Origin: Arthrobacter sp. C9C5
GTDB taxonomy: Bacteria; Actinomycetota; Actinomycetes; Actinomycetales; Micrococcaceae
Length of the DNA stretch: 64,000 nucleotides
Direction: 5' to 3'
Assembly: GCF_013359735.1 (NCBI RefSeq)
Contig: NZ_JABFMX010000002.1
Location: 1-64,000, forward strand
Shown here: piece by piece, positions 16,720 through 25,698 of the stretch
How positions within the stretch are numbered: the stretch's first letter is position 1
Layout: each line of letters opens with the position of its first letter
Notes under the pieces: model-generated
What the model saw: only the letters and a program-made list of their open reading frames with translations
The model's database searches: none
Told to the model about the DNA's origin: nothing
Made by a program: the position numbers and the translations under genes

Positions 16720-17574
16720 ATGCGCGCTTCTCCGCTGGTCGCCGTCTGTGGCCCCGCCTCGTGGAACCACCTCATTCTCCTTGACCACCTCCCGGACCCT
16801 GTTCCGCACATGCAGTTCGCCCGGCGCGCCTGGCATACGGTTGGAGGGACCTCGGCGGGCAAGGCCTTACACCTGGCGGATCTTGGCGTCCGCGTCCGCT
16901 TGTGTTCGCCTGTGGGCGCGGACGACGCCGGCGGCCGGGTGCGCGACGCCCTCGCCACGGCCGGTATCACCATCGAAGCGATTGCGTCGGAGCGCACCGA
17001 GCGCCACGTCAACCTCATGACCGACGGCGGCGGCCGGGTATCGCTTTACGTTTCGGTGCCCTCCCCGCCGGCGGACGACGACCTCAACGCTGTCGCGGCA
17101 GTAGTGGCTGCAGTGGATGTTGCCGTGATTGACCTGAGCGAACTCGGCTTGTTGTTGCTCGAACGCGACGAGGTCCGGCAAACACCAGTGTGGGTGGACC
17201 TTCATGACTTTGACGGGTCGTCCGCGTTCCATGAGCCATTCCTGAGGGCGGCCGACACCGTCTTCATGAACGACGACCGGACCGACGATCCCTGGGCGCT
17301 GATGCGGTCCTGCCTCGCCCGTGGCCCCCGTCTGGCTGTGTGCACGCGCGGGGCGGAGGGTGCTGTAGCGCTGGAAGCGGACGGGACGCGGCATGTGGTT
17401 GCTGCTGTTCCCGCGGACGTAGTGGACACCAACGGTGCCGGCGATGCGTTCATGGCCGGTTTTCTGGCGGCGAGCCTGCACGGCGCGTCCGTAGCTGATT
17501 CCCTCAAAGCTGCGGCCGTTCAGGCCCGCGTCGCCATTGGGAGTGAGCATCTGCACCCCGTTCTCGGGCGCTGA
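16720..17574 (+). CDS. PfkB/ribokinase-family carbohydrate kinase
   Basis: A 284-aa sugar or nucleoside kinase. The first PfkB signature is in the VGGTSAGKALHLADLG region (residues ~40-56) and the second, with the catalytic Asp, is DTNGAGDAFMAGFL (~229-242), where the GAGD anion hole and base are intact. MNDDR in the middle corresponds to the family's N-x-x-E region and is slightly divergent. The substrate is not clear from sequence; at 284 aa it is a bit shorter than typical ribokinases (~305). It is a lone gene, divergent from usp. Confidence 0.88.
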   Translation: MRASPLVAVCGPASWNHLILLDHLPDPVPHMQFARRAWHTVGGTSAGKALHLADLGVRVRLCSPVGADDAGGRVRDALATAGITIEAIASERTERHVNLMTDGGGRVSLYVSVPSPPADDDLNAVAAVVAAVDVAVIDLSELGLLLLERDEVRQTPVWVDLHDFDGSSAFHEPFLRAADTVFMNDDRTDDPWALMRSCLARGPRLAVCTRGAEGAVALEADGTRHVVAAVPADVVDTNGAGDAFMAGFLAASLHGASVADSLKAAAVQARVAIGSEHLHPVLGR

Positions 17575-17636
17575 ATCGTGGGGCGCCTGTCAGAAAGACC
17601 GGTGCGGAAGACCCGACGCGCGTCCGAGGGGCCGGC

Positions 17637-18269
17637 TTAGAGGCCGTCCGGGAACGTGAACGTCGCGGGCATCGGGTCCGGCGCCGTCCCGTGGAACAGG
17701 ACGACCTCATCATGGGCTTTCAGGACGACAGCCTGGGCCGGCCCCGCCTGCTTGGCGCCGTTCACAGCGACTGACCAACCCGAGATGGCTGAATGCGCGG
17801 TCCCCGGCTTGTCGGTGCCGTCCAGGACACCCCATTCGGTCAACAGCTGGCCAAGCGTGTAGGTAGCCCCGGCGACCGGCGCCTCAATGTGGATGATGCC
17901 GGTCTCGTCGTGTGTGTGCAACGCCGAGATGCCGTTTGGTTGGCCGGCCGCGGTGAAGCTGAACCCGATGTCCGCCGGGACAGGAACGGGTTTGCCGTCC
18001 GCGAAAACGTCCAGATGGGCGTGGAAGTGCTCGGCTGCTCCCTCCTCGTTGAGGACCGCCAGGCCTGCTGCTTTGATCCGCTCTGCTCCGCCCTTGGGGT
18101 TCAGCTCCCAGCCCGTGGTCGGAGCCGCGGCTGCGGCGGAGGAGGTGGCCGATGCGGCCGCGCTCGCAGGCGGTACGGTCGGGCTCGGAGTAGGGGCGGC
18201 GGTAGAACATCCGGAAACGGACAAGCAGGCAGCGCCCAGCACCACAGAGAGCGGGAGGAGCTTCTTCAC
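17637..18269 (-). CDS. Histidine-rich lipoprotein of unknown function
   Basis: A 210-aa exported lipoprotein: MKKLLPLSVVLGA, then SVSGC lipobox, a ~40-residue Ala/Ser/Pro linker and a C-terminal domain of ~150 residues. The domain carries clustered histidines (EHFHAHLDVFADGK, ALHTHDETGIIHIEAP) that suggest metal binding. The start is GTG 18269 with AAGAAGGAAG upstream. I do not recognise a named family. It is convergent with the PfkB gene and stands alone. Confidence 0.75.
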   Translation of the reverse strand: MKKLLPLSVVLGAACLSVSGCSTAAPTPSPTVPPASAAASATSSAAAAAPTTGWELNPKGGAERIKAAGLAVLNEEGAAEHFHAHLDVFADGKPVPVPADIGFSFTAAGQPNGISALHTHDETGIIHIEAPVAGATYTLGQLLTEWGVLDGTDKPGTAHSAISGWSVAVNGAKQAGPAQAVVLKAHDEVVLFHGTAPDPMPATFTFPDGL

Positions 18270-18459
18270 AGGGGCTTCCTTCTTTAGGGAGCAGGGGCAC
18301 GGTGGATGTGTGCGGGGGAGGCAGGAGGTCTTCGTGACTTCTAAGCCTACGTGGCAGGAGTTTGCGCCCGATCCGGAGTCCAGTGCGCATCGGTCAATCC
18401 GCGCGGACGTTGGACGTCGCCGGGAAAGTCAGGAAAGTACCCGCACGGCGAAAGCTGGC

Positions 18460-18900
18460 TCAGCTAATCCGCTCAGCCAACGCCACGGGAAACCCTGCGG
18501 ACCGCGCGCGTAGGCCATACGCCAGGCATCCTCACGCCGGCCGATGCCGCCGCCTAGTCAATGTCCCGCCGCGGCCAGCCGATCGACGTGGGCATCAAGA
18601 TCGCTGACTTCGAAGGACAAACTGCGCAGTTCCAGCTCGTTTGCCATGGCGGCGGCCAGACCCCGCAACGGGGTCCGGTCGGACGAAGCTGGACAGCTCC
18701 ACGCCTGTGCCTAAGCCGGGCACTCGCAATATGACGATTTCTGTGCCCGAGTCCGGGATTGCTATGACCTTGTCGATGGACTCGCCCTCTACGAACCTCC
18801 GGCCTTCGATCTCAAGGCCGAGTCCTACGAAGAACGCTGTCACGTTGTCGAGGTCCTGCACGGTGACGCCAACGTGGTCGAACCGCATGACTCGTGTCAT
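18460..18900 (-). pseudogene. Decayed VOC-family (glyoxalase/bleomycin-resistance fold) gene
   Basis: The reading begins convincingly at 18900 (MTRVMRFDHVGVTVQDLD, then FFVGLGLEIEGRRF), but the frame is lost near 18675 after SSFVRPD. In the next frame it continues as LAAAMANELELRSLSFEV and DLDAHVDRLAAAGH, hits a TGA near 18556, resumes as GGIGRREDAWRMAYARGP, and after a second shift ends VALAERIS at 18460. All parts of a ~146-aa VOC protein can be found in order, so this is a full-length gene broken by two frameshifts and one stop. Sequencing error could explain a shift but hardly all three lesions. Confidence 0.8.
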
Positions 18901-19154
18901 GAGCGGCACCGACGCCGAGGGTGGAGCGCGAAGCTTGAAACTCCGTGGAGCCGACAACGTGGCCAGGGTAAAGGCGGATCCTGCATCCTAATCCGTGCAG
19001 ACGGATCAGTTTGGCAACCCGCAAGACGGTTTGATGAGTCAATGACTTACCTGCTCACTCGCGTCGTTGGCAACCGGGATGCGCGGGAATCCACGGACGA
19101 GGAGTATGTGATTGCACCGTTGAAGGGGGCAGGTCGTCGTGAGAAAGTGACGGT

Positions 19155-19529
19155 GTGAATCCGGACGACCTCAGAATGTGGACAAATGCTTACGTCGTCG
19201 AGTTGGAAGCAACGGACTCGATCCCTCTGGCAAGCGACACGCGCGCCAGACGATGGAACAAGCACGTCCATCGAATGCAGCGTGCCCAGCTCGAGCTGAG
19301 GAAGTCTCCCGCGGGACGCGCGGCAATTACGGCGATGATCGCCCATCCCGTGCCGACCGTCGCGCAGTGGTCCGCGGCCCATTCCCTGTTCTGGGCTGAA
19401 TCTGAAGCGCGCACCTATCTGACGGCTCTCGCAAGCTCGGGCGGCGTCGGGGCCCTTGAGGCGAAGATGGTGCTGCGTGAATTCGACGTTGGCCGCCTCC
19501 AGATGGACTCGGAGCCCAAACACCTATGA
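19155..19529 (+). CDS. Small DUF2019-like protein
   Basis: A 124-aa helical protein. The central RWNKHVHRMQRAQLELR, then AHPVPTVAQWSAAHSLFW and a final ALEAKMVLREFD resemble the DUF2019 pattern of HEAT-like helices, a group in which single genes often look like orphan immunity proteins. The start is GTG 19155 without a clear ribosome-binding site; ATG 19174 is out of frame. Flanks are a pseudogene and a gene-poor stretch, so it may be a remnant of a lost cassette. The assignment rests on pattern only. Confidence 0.55.
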   Translation: MNPDDLRMWTNAYVVELEATDSIPLASDTRARRWNKHVHRMQRAQLELRKSPAGRAAITAMIAHPVPTVAQWSAAHSLFWAESEARTYLTALASSGGVGALEAKMVLREFDVGRLQMDSEPKHL

Positions 19530-19647
19530 TCGCAGCGCGTCACGGAGCCTCTTGCTATATACGTGCTTCTCCCGTGGCATGTAAAGAAGCGGACGGTTCA
19601 CCGAACTTCGCGGACGGTCAGATGATTCACTTAGCATTCGTGGTCGT

Positions 19648-20664
19648 TTACCTCGTGGCGGCCCCGCCACGAGGTTCGAGTCCAATGGCTTTGTAGCATT
19701 GATCGATTAGTTCCATGGTCTGGACGGCGTCGTCGCTGTCTGTGGGCATGGGTGTTTCGTGCCGGATCAGGGCGGCGAAAGCGTCGAGCTGGTAGGTGTA
19801 AGAGGATCTTGTGCCCGGGTGCTCGATCCGTTGGCCGTTAGTCGTTTCCACCTCGAGGCTGTCATTGGTATGAGGAAGGATGAAATTTGCCACGGTGGCT
19901 TGCCCTTTGCTTCCGATGGCGCGGTAGGTCATTTCGGCTCGCGTCCCGTTCATATTGCATCGTGCCGTTGCGGTGATTCCGGAGGGATATGCCAGGTCTG
20001 CGTCAACCCATTCATCCACTCCGGGCAAGCCGGTCCGTTCCGCTCCCCGTGCGCTGATGAGGGTGGGATTCCCTCCTGCCAGGTGGGCCATAGCCCGGAT
20101 GGCATGGAGACTGTAGCAGCCCAGGTCCATGAGTGCTCCGCCCGCGAGTGGCAGTGACCAACGGGGGTCTTCGGGTGGCGGGGACGGAATCATCACCATA
20201 GTTTCCACACGCTGGAGCTCGCCGAGTTCCCCTGAGGCGACCAGTTCGTGGAGTCTCTTCGTGACAGGGTGGTAGAGATAGTGGAAGCCGTCGACGACCT
20301 TGACGCCCGCGCGTTTGCCTGCGTCCCGCACTTCTCTGGCTTCCGCTGCGTTTGCGGCGAACGGTTTCTCCGACAGGACGTGTTTTCCGGCGGCGATGGC
20401 CGCCAGGTTCCATCGTGCGTGCTGCGAGTTGGCCAGCGGGTTGTAGACGGCTTCGATCTCCGGGTCATTGACAAGATCTTCGTAGGAGCCGAGTACCCGT
20501 TCGACGCCGTACCGGTCGGCAAAGTCCTGTGCCCGGTCCCGGTCGCGGGCTGCGACGGCCACCAGCCGCGCGCCTGTCAGCCTGGCAGGTTCAATGATGG
20601 ATGTCGGGCTGACACGGGACGCTCCCAGGATGCCGATGCGCAGTGGTGCTTCTTCTGGATCCAT
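19648..20664 (-). CDS. Gfo/Idh/MocA-family oxidoreductase, last gene of sugar operon
   Basis: A 338-aa NAD(P)-dependent sugar dehydrogenase or reductase. The Rossmann motif is LRIGILGASRVS (residues ~8-18), followed by the family's AVYNPLANSQHARW and the catalytic-type EKPFAANAAEA (Lys in EKP). The C-terminal alpha/beta domain carries DLGCYSLHAIRAM. ATG 20664 is chosen because AAAGGAC precedes it; upstream codons are not supported. In the operon it would suit the reduction step, by analogy with LgdC, the 3-keto-glucose reductase of the levoglucosan route. That role is inference. Confidence 0.88.
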   Translation of the reverse strand: MDPEEAPLRIGILGASRVSPTSIIEPARLTGARLVAVAARDRDRAQDFADRYGVERVLGSYEDLVNDPEIEAVYNPLANSQHARWNLAAIAAGKHVLSEKPFAANAAEAREVRDAGKRAGVKVVDGFHYLYHPVTKRLHELVASGELGELQRVETMVMIPSPPPEDPRWSLPLAGGALMDLGCYSLHAIRAMAHLAGGNPTLISARGAERTGLPGVDEWVDADLAYPSGITATARCNMNGTRAEMTYRAIGSKGQATVANFILPHTNDSLEVETTNGQRIEHPGTRSSYTYQLDAFAALIRHETPMPTDSDDAVQTMELIDQCYKAIGLEPRGGAATR

Positions 20665-20741
20665 CTGTGGAGTCCTTTCTGGTTTTCTGATGTCGCGTTC
20701 GCCCCCGCCGGATTGGTCACAGTGCGTCCCTGATCGATGAG

Positions 20742-21737
20742 CTACTGCTTGAAGGCGGCGTCGAAGGAGGTGTGCGAGGAGGGGAAGTCGTACTTCTTGA
20801 GCGCGGCGAGGGCTTCGGGGGCGCCGTGGAGGCGGTCCATGCCGGCGTCCTCCCATTCCACCGAGATGGGGCCGTCGTAGCCGATCGCGGTCAGGGCCCG
20901 GAATGATGATTCCCAGGGCACGTCGCCGCGGCCAGCGGAGACGAAGTCCCAGCCCCGGCGCGGGTCTCCCCAGGGCAGGTGCGAGCCCATGACCGTGTTG
21001 CGTCCGGTGGGGCGCAGCTTGGTGTCCTTACAGTCCACGTGGTAAATCCGGTCCTTGAAGTCCCAGATGAACGAGACCGGGTCAATGCCCTGCCACATGA
21101 AGTGGGACGGGTCCCAGTTCAGGCCGAACGCTTCGCGGTGCCCGATCGCCTCGAGGGTGCGGACGGTGGTCCAGTAGTCGTAGGCAATCTCGGAGGGGTG
21201 CACCTCGTGGGCGAAACGGACACCGCATTCGTCGAAGACGTCCAGAATGGGGTTCCAGCGGTCAGCGAAGTCGTGGTAGCCGGCCTCGATCACCTTCTCC
21301 GGGACGGGCGGGAACATCGCCACGTACTGCCAGATCGAGGATCCGGTGAAACCGACTACGGTGTCCACGCCGAGGGCTTTGGCGAGCCGGGCGGTAAGCT
21401 TCATTTCCTCCGCGGCGCGGGTGCGGACACCCTCGGGGTTCCCGTCACCCCAGACCCTGGACCCGACGATGGCCTCGTGCCGGAAGTCGATGGGATCGTC
21501 GCAGACCGCCTGGCCCTTGAGGTGGTTGGAGATCGCCCATACCTTGAGCTTGTACCTTTCCAGGACGGCGAGCTTGGAATCAACGTAGCCGGGTTCGTCC
21601 CAGCGCCAGGCGTCCAGATGATCACCGGACACGGCGATTTCCAGGCCGTCATAGCCCCATCCGGAGGCCAGGCGCGCGACTTCTTCGAACGGCAGGTCGG
21701 CCCACTGGCCGGTGAACAGCGTGTACGGGCGTGGCAT
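20742..21737 (-). CDS. Sugar phosphate isomerase/epimerase family TIM-barrel enzyme
   Basis: A 331-aa AP-endonuclease-2-like TIM barrel. Likely metal ligands are spread over the expected strands: FAHEVHPSEI (Glu and His), GLNWDPSHFMWQG (Asp and His), YHVDCKDTK (His, Asp) and ISVEWEDAGMD (Glu). Family members isomerise, epimerise, eliminate or hydrate keto-sugars. Together with the next TIM-barrel gene it could supply the elimination and hydration steps of a 3-keto-sugar pathway. It is preceded by a 139-nt gap, the widest within the operon. Confidence 0.88.
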   Translation of the reverse strand: MPRPYTLFTGQWADLPFEEVARLASGWGYDGLEIAVSGDHLDAWRWDEPGYVDSKLAVLERYKLKVWAISNHLKGQAVCDDPIDFRHEAIVGSRVWGDGNPEGVRTRAAEEMKLTARLAKALGVDTVVGFTGSSIWQYVAMFPPVPEKVIEAGYHDFADRWNPILDVFDECGVRFAHEVHPSEIAYDYWTTVRTLEAIGHREAFGLNWDPSHFMWQGIDPVSFIWDFKDRIYHVDCKDTKLRPTGRNTVMGSHLPWGDPRRGWDFVSAGRGDVPWESSFRALTAIGYDGPISVEWEDAGMDRLHGAPEALAALKKYDFPSSHTSFDAAFKQ

Positions 21738-21831
21738 GTCAGGCTCCCTTGCCTACTGGATTGTTCGGTTTGGTCGGATCGCCAGTTTTGGGGCCGGCGC
21801 GTTCGGATCAAAGGTTGTCGCCCCGGCGGTG

Positions 21832-21845
21832 GCAGCGCTTGCTGC
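21832..21845. promoter_or_regulatory. Short inverted repeat in the widest intra-operon gap
   Basis: GCAGC-GCTT-GCTGC lies in the 139-nt spacer between the two TIM-barrel genes. It could be a small operator or an RNA hairpin that sets relative expression. No promoter hexamers are clear beside it. Low confidence. Confidence 0.3.
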
Positions 21846-21876
21846 AATGTCGGATTTCCGTCGGGTCCGGGGGTGT

Positions 21877-22737
21877 TCAGAGGACTTGGGCTTTTTTCAT
21901 GCAACCCCTGACGTAGGCGTCGGACGCGCGAAGGTGTTCGCCGATTCTTTCGAAGCTCCATCCCTGCGTTCCGTGGCATTTGAGGCTGGCGACGCCTTCG
22001 TACCCGACACGACTTAGCGTTCCCAGCATCACGGAATGGTCGAGTGTTCCATCAGGGCGGGGGAGCTGCTGGTCCGCGGGACCGAAGTTCAGCCCGTCTG
22101 TGCCGTGGCGGTATGCGCGGTCGATGTCCCAGATGTAGTAGTAGAAGAGCCGCTTGCGTTCGGCGAGGAACGTGATCGCTTCGCTGATGGTGTCCTGCAT
22201 TACCCACAGGTGCGGGGGAGCGATGCAGACGCCGAGGTAGGGGTCGTCGATGTCGCGGATGAGACGTTTCATCTGCGCGAGGGTGTCCACGCCTTCGTCC
22301 CATCGCTGGTCCTCGTTGGCACCGGATTCGAAATCCGCCGAAAAAGGGACGGTGAGGTGGTTTTCGACCGCGATCCGGACTCCGCGGCGCGCTCCTGCTT
22401 CGACGATGGGAGGCAGGAAGGTGGAGACGAAGTCGGGGTAGTTAGCTTCGCAGTCGAAAATGATGGTGTCGATTCCGAGGTCTGCGGCGAATTCGACGCG
22501 TTCAAGGATCTCGTCCTGGGTCTTTCCGTAGACCGTGAGGCCACAGGGTTTAAGCCCGTACTTGTTCAGGACTCCAAGGATTTTGCCTGGGTCATCTCCT
22601 GGATTGACGTGGTGGGCCAGCGGTGCTGCGGAGGACCAGAGATTGACTTCCTTGAAGCCGATGTCGGCAAGGTCGCGGATCGAGTCTTCGAAGCCGTGGT
22701 CGTGGTAGGGGACGAGCTCGGCGGCATATCTGAACAT
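21877..22737 (-). CDS. Second sugar phosphate isomerase/epimerase family enzyme
   Basis: A 286-aa TIM-barrel protein of the same superfamily as its downstream neighbour but with little similarity to it. It has the family's IIFDCEANYPDF, VRIAVENHLTVPF (Glu and His), VCIAPPHLWVM (His replacing the usual Asp-x-x-His) and YYYIWDIDRAY segments. AAGGAGA precedes ATG 22737; the frame runs on to 23004 without support. The two unlike isomerase-type enzymes side by side are the LgdB1/LgdB2 pattern, in which one eliminates and the other hydrates a 3-keto intermediate. Confidence 0.87.
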   Translation of the reverse strand: MFRYAAELVPYHDHGFEDSIRDLADIGFKEVNLWSSAAPLAHHVNPGDDPGKILGVLNKYGLKPCGLTVYGKTQDEILERVEFAADLGIDTIIFDCEANYPDFVSTFLPPIVEAGARRGVRIAVENHLTVPFSADFESGANEDQRWDEGVDTLAQMKRLIRDIDDPYLGVCIAPPHLWVMQDTISEAITFLAERKRLFYYYIWDIDRAYRHGTDGLNFGPADQQLPRPDGTLDHSVMLGTLSRVGYEGVASLKCHGTQGWSFERIGEHLRASDAYVRGCMKKAQVL

Positions 22738-22768
22738 GGGTTCTCTCCTTGGGAGGGTCTGACGGGGT

Positions 22769-23797
22769 TCACCAGACGAAAACGGCTTTTTCCGTTTCGC
22801 GCTGGTCGAAGGCGCGGAAGGCTTCCTCGGCCTGATCAATGGAAAAGTCATGGCTGATGAGCTTTTCGACCGGGATTTTCTGGTCGATGACGAGGCGGAC
22901 GATTTCTTCCCAGTCGCTGATGGGGAAGTACCAGCCGCCGACGACGGTGAGCAGTTTTCTGAGCATTTGGTCGCTGGGATTGATCTGTGTGGCACGCGAC
23001 TCACCGACGAACGCGACGGCGCCTAGCTTGGCGGCGGCGTCTAGGGCGGAGTTCTGCCCGGCGGGGTTGCCGGAACAATCGATGCAGATGTCCGCTCCGC
23101 GGCCCTGGGTGAGGTCCCGGATCTGCTTAACGGCGTCGGCTGTTGTGCTGTTGATGACGGAGTCCGCGCCGAGCGAGCTGGCCTGTTCGAGCCGGTGGTC
23201 GATGACGTCGACGGCGATGACGCGGGCGCCGAAGGCCTTGCCGATGAGCACCGCGGCGGATCCCATTGGTCCCATGCCGAAGACGGCGACGGTTTTTCCG
23301 CCGGCCACGCCGAGCTGCTTCTGCACGTGGTACTGGCTGCCGACCATGTCGGTCATGACCGCCCCGGCGCGGAAGCTGAGTTCGTCGGGGAGCTGAAGAC
23401 AGTTGCGTTCGGGAAGCACGAAGTAGTCGGCGTCGCCGCCGTGGACGTCGAAACCGAAGCATTCCCACTGGTTGCACAGCATCATGTACCCGCTCAGGCA
23501 GTACTCGCAGAATCCGCAGCCCACGGCGAGGTAGCCGGCGACGCGGTCTCCCACTTTGACATGGGTCACGGCACTACCGACCTCGACGACTTCGCCGGCT
23601 GCCTCGTGCCCGGGTATCACCGAACCGTGGCTGGCGCCTTCGCCGCCGACGATCGGGGTCCCGTAGTAGATGCTCATGTCGCTGCGGCAGATCGCGGAGG
23701 CACGGGTCTTCACCAGCACCTCGTGCGGTCCCGGCTCCGGGACGTCGCGTTCCACGACGGTGACTCTCTTGTCACCGGGGAGGATGACTGCTTTCAT
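22769..23797 (-). CDS. Zinc-dependent alcohol/polyol dehydrogenase (MDR family)
   Basis: A 342-aa medium-chain dehydrogenase. The catalytic zinc region is AICRSDMS with GHEAAGEVVEVG, and the structural zinc site has four cysteines in CGFCEYCLSG...LC. The Rossmann motif VAVFGMGPMGSAAVLIG is near residue 170. Start MKAVIL (23797) is preferred over the Met 7 codons upstream because GGAG lies 8 nt before it. It probably oxidises a sugar alcohol or a hydroxyl of a sugar intermediate. It is an extra enzyme compared with the four-step levoglucosan set. Confidence 0.9.
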   Translation of the reverse strand: MKAVILPGDKRVTVVERDVPEPGPHEVLVKTRASAICRSDMSIYYGTPIVGGEGASHGSVIPGHEAAGEVVEVGSAVTHVKVGDRVAGYLAVGCGFCEYCLSGYMMLCNQWECFGFDVHGGDADYFVLPERNCLQLPDELSFRAGAVMTDMVGSQYHVQKQLGVAGGKTVAVFGMGPMGSAAVLIGKAFGARVIAVDVIDHRLEQASSLGADSVINSTTADAVKQIRDLTQGRGADICIDCSGNPAGQNSALDAAAKLGAVAFVGESRATQINPSDQMLRKLLTVVGGWYFPISDWEEIVRLVIDQKIPVEKLISHDFSIDQAEEAFRAFDQRETEKAVFVW

Positions 23798-23818
23798 CTT
23801 TTCTTCTCCAATACTCAT

Positions 23819-24679
23819 TTACTTGACTGCACCGAAGGTGAGGCCGGCGACCATCTGGCGGCGCAGCACGACCATGAGCACCAGGATGGGCGCGACGATC
23901 AGGGTCGCGGCTGCGGTGATGTTGCCCCAGTCCGTGCCGTACATACCGGTGAACTGCTGCAGGCCCACCGGAGCGGTCTTCGCTCCGCTGCGGGTCAGGG
24001 ACAGGGCGAACAGGAATTCGTTCCAGGACAGGACGATGGTCAGTACGGCGGCCGTAGCCACGGACGGCACTAGCAGGGGCCAGATGATCCGGCGGAGCAC
24101 GTCCCATGTTGAGGCGCCGTCGACCATGGCGGCTTCCTGGATCTCATAGGGCAGCTGCAGGATCGAGCTGCGCAGGATCCAGACCACGATGGGCAGGTTG
24201 AAGGCAGCGTACGGGATGATCAGGGCCGGGTAGGTGTCCATGAGGCCGAGCTTGCCGGCGAAGACGAAGACCGGGATGACGGCGACGATGGGCGGGAACA
24301 TGTAGGTCGACAGGATCCAGGATGAGAGCCCCTTTCGGGCCCGAAAATCCCTCATGGTCAAGGCATAGGCAGCCGGGACCCCCACGACGATGGCAAGGGC
24401 GGTGGCACCGAGACTTACGATTGCGCTGTTGGTGAGCAGTTGGCCGAAGCTTTCGGATTTGCCGCCGCCGGCAGACAGTACTGAGGCGTAGTTGTCCAGA
24501 GTGGGTGGGAAGATCCACGCCGGGGGGATCTGGTTGGCGATCCCGGCCGGCTTGATGGAGGTGATGAACATGAACAGCAGCGGCACGAGGCCGACCAAGA
24601 GCCATGCCCACAGGAAGGTACGTCCGACGATGACGCGTGCCACGGCACCGCCGCGGCTGGTTGATGATGTCGTTGTCAT
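23819..24679 (-). CDS. Carbohydrate ABC transporter permease (MalG type)
   Basis: A 286-aa inner-membrane permease with six hydrophobic segments. The EAA loop that contacts the ATPase is EAAMVDGASTWDVLRRIIWP (around residue 185), complete with the G at the conserved place. It follows the MalF-type permease with a 1-nt overlap (TAATG), so the two are translated together. No ATPase is encoded nearby; such CUT1 systems in actinobacteria normally use a shared MsiK-type ATPase from elsewhere in the genome. Confidence 0.93.
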   Translation of the reverse strand: MTTTSSTSRGGAVARVIVGRTFLWAWLLVGLVPLLFMFITSIKPAGIANQIPPAWIFPPTLDNYASVLSAGGGKSESFGQLLTNSAIVSLGATALAIVVGVPAAYALTMRDFRARKGLSSWILSTYMFPPIVAVIPVFVFAGKLGLMDTYPALIIPYAAFNLPIVVWILRSSILQLPYEIQEAAMVDGASTWDVLRRIIWPLLVPSVATAAVLTIVLSWNEFLFALSLTRSGAKTAPVGLQQFTGMYGTDWGNITAAATLIVAPILVLMVVLRRQMVAGLTFGAVK

Positions 24680-25659
24680 TACATTTCCTCAGGGTCGGAC
24701 CGGCGGCCGATGACGCGCAGCATGAAAGGGATAAGGAGCGAGAGGATGATCAGGAAGACTACGCCCAGGGCGCAGGCGAGACCGACGTTGAAGCTTTGAA
24801 GGCCGACGCGGAATATGCCCAGGTTGATGATTTCGGTGGACTCACCGGGACCGCCGCCGGTCAGGATCTTGAAGGAATCGAACGTCTTGAAGGCCTGAAT
24901 GGTCCGCAGCACGGCCGCGATGGCAATGAACGGAACCATTGCCGGAAAGGTGATGTGCCGGAACATCTGCCATGAGGTGGCCCCGTCGACCATGGCTGCT
25001 TCTCGGGGCTCCCCTGGCAGGGACTGAAGGCCGGCCATCAGAATCAGGGCTACGAACGGGGTCCACTGCCACATGTCGAGGATGACCAGGACGATCCATG
25101 CCGATGTCGGATCACCGAGGAGGTCGATGCCATTGGGGAATCCGAAGACGCCGAGGTAGTAGCCTACCCACCCGTAGTTGGGGTTCAGCAGCTGCTTGAA
25201 GACCATGGCCGCGACCGCCGGCGTGACGGCGAAAGGCAGCAGCATGAGCGCGGCCCCGACTTTGTTGGCGCGCGTCTGAGCGGCGAGCGGGAGTGCCAGG
25301 GCGAAGCCCAAGATCATCTCCAGGATCACCGCGACCGCAACGAAGCCGAACGTGATCAGGAATGCGTGCTGGACTGAGGCGTTGGTGACCGCCGTGATGA
25401 AGTTATCCAGGCCGACGAATTTGCCCACGCCGCCGAGAATCTTGTCGTTGCGGAAGGCCGAGTAGAAGATAAAAATGGCCGGGGCCACCGTCATCAGCAG
25501 CAAGACAAACATCGCCGGGGCCATGTAGACCCACGGGGTCGAACGTTTTTTCCAGGTCAGCGGCTTCCTGTCGCGCGGGCCGGCCGTGGCACGGCCGGCC
25601 GCGCGGCGGGAAGCGTCAACCGTCAAGGTCGCATCCAATGGTGCGGCGGTTGCTTTCAT
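24679..25659 (-). CDS. Carbohydrate ABC transporter permease (MalF type)
   Basis: A 326-aa CUT1 permease with a basic N-terminal tail (GRATAGPRDRKPLTWKKR) and six membrane segments. The EAA loop is EAAMVDGATSWQMFRHITFP near residue 230. It forms a heterodimer with the next permease and receives sugar from the binding protein encoded 39 nt upstream. Confidence 0.93.
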   Translation of the reverse strand: MKATAAPLDATLTVDASRRAAGRATAGPRDRKPLTWKKRSTPWVYMAPAMFVLLLMTVAPAIFIFYSAFRNDKILGGVGKFVGLDNFITAVTNASVQHAFLITFGFVAVAVILEMILGFALALPLAAQTRANKVGAALMLLPFAVTPAVAAMVFKQLLNPNYGWVGYYLGVFGFPNGIDLLGDPTSAWIVLVILDMWQWTPFVALILMAGLQSLPGEPREAAMVDGATSWQMFRHITFPAMVPFIAIAAVLRTIQAFKTFDSFKILTGGGPGESTEIINLGIFRVGLQSFNVGLACALGVVFLIILSLLIPFMLRVIGRRSDPEEM

Positions 25660-25698
25660 AATCGATACTCCTTGGGCGACCTTGAGCGGTCCGATGGG

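Noticed and set aside
18874..19158. 94-aa frame overlapping the DUF2019-like start by 4 nt
   Set aside because: No family pattern, no ribosome-binding site, and it begins inside the VOC pseudogene antisense.
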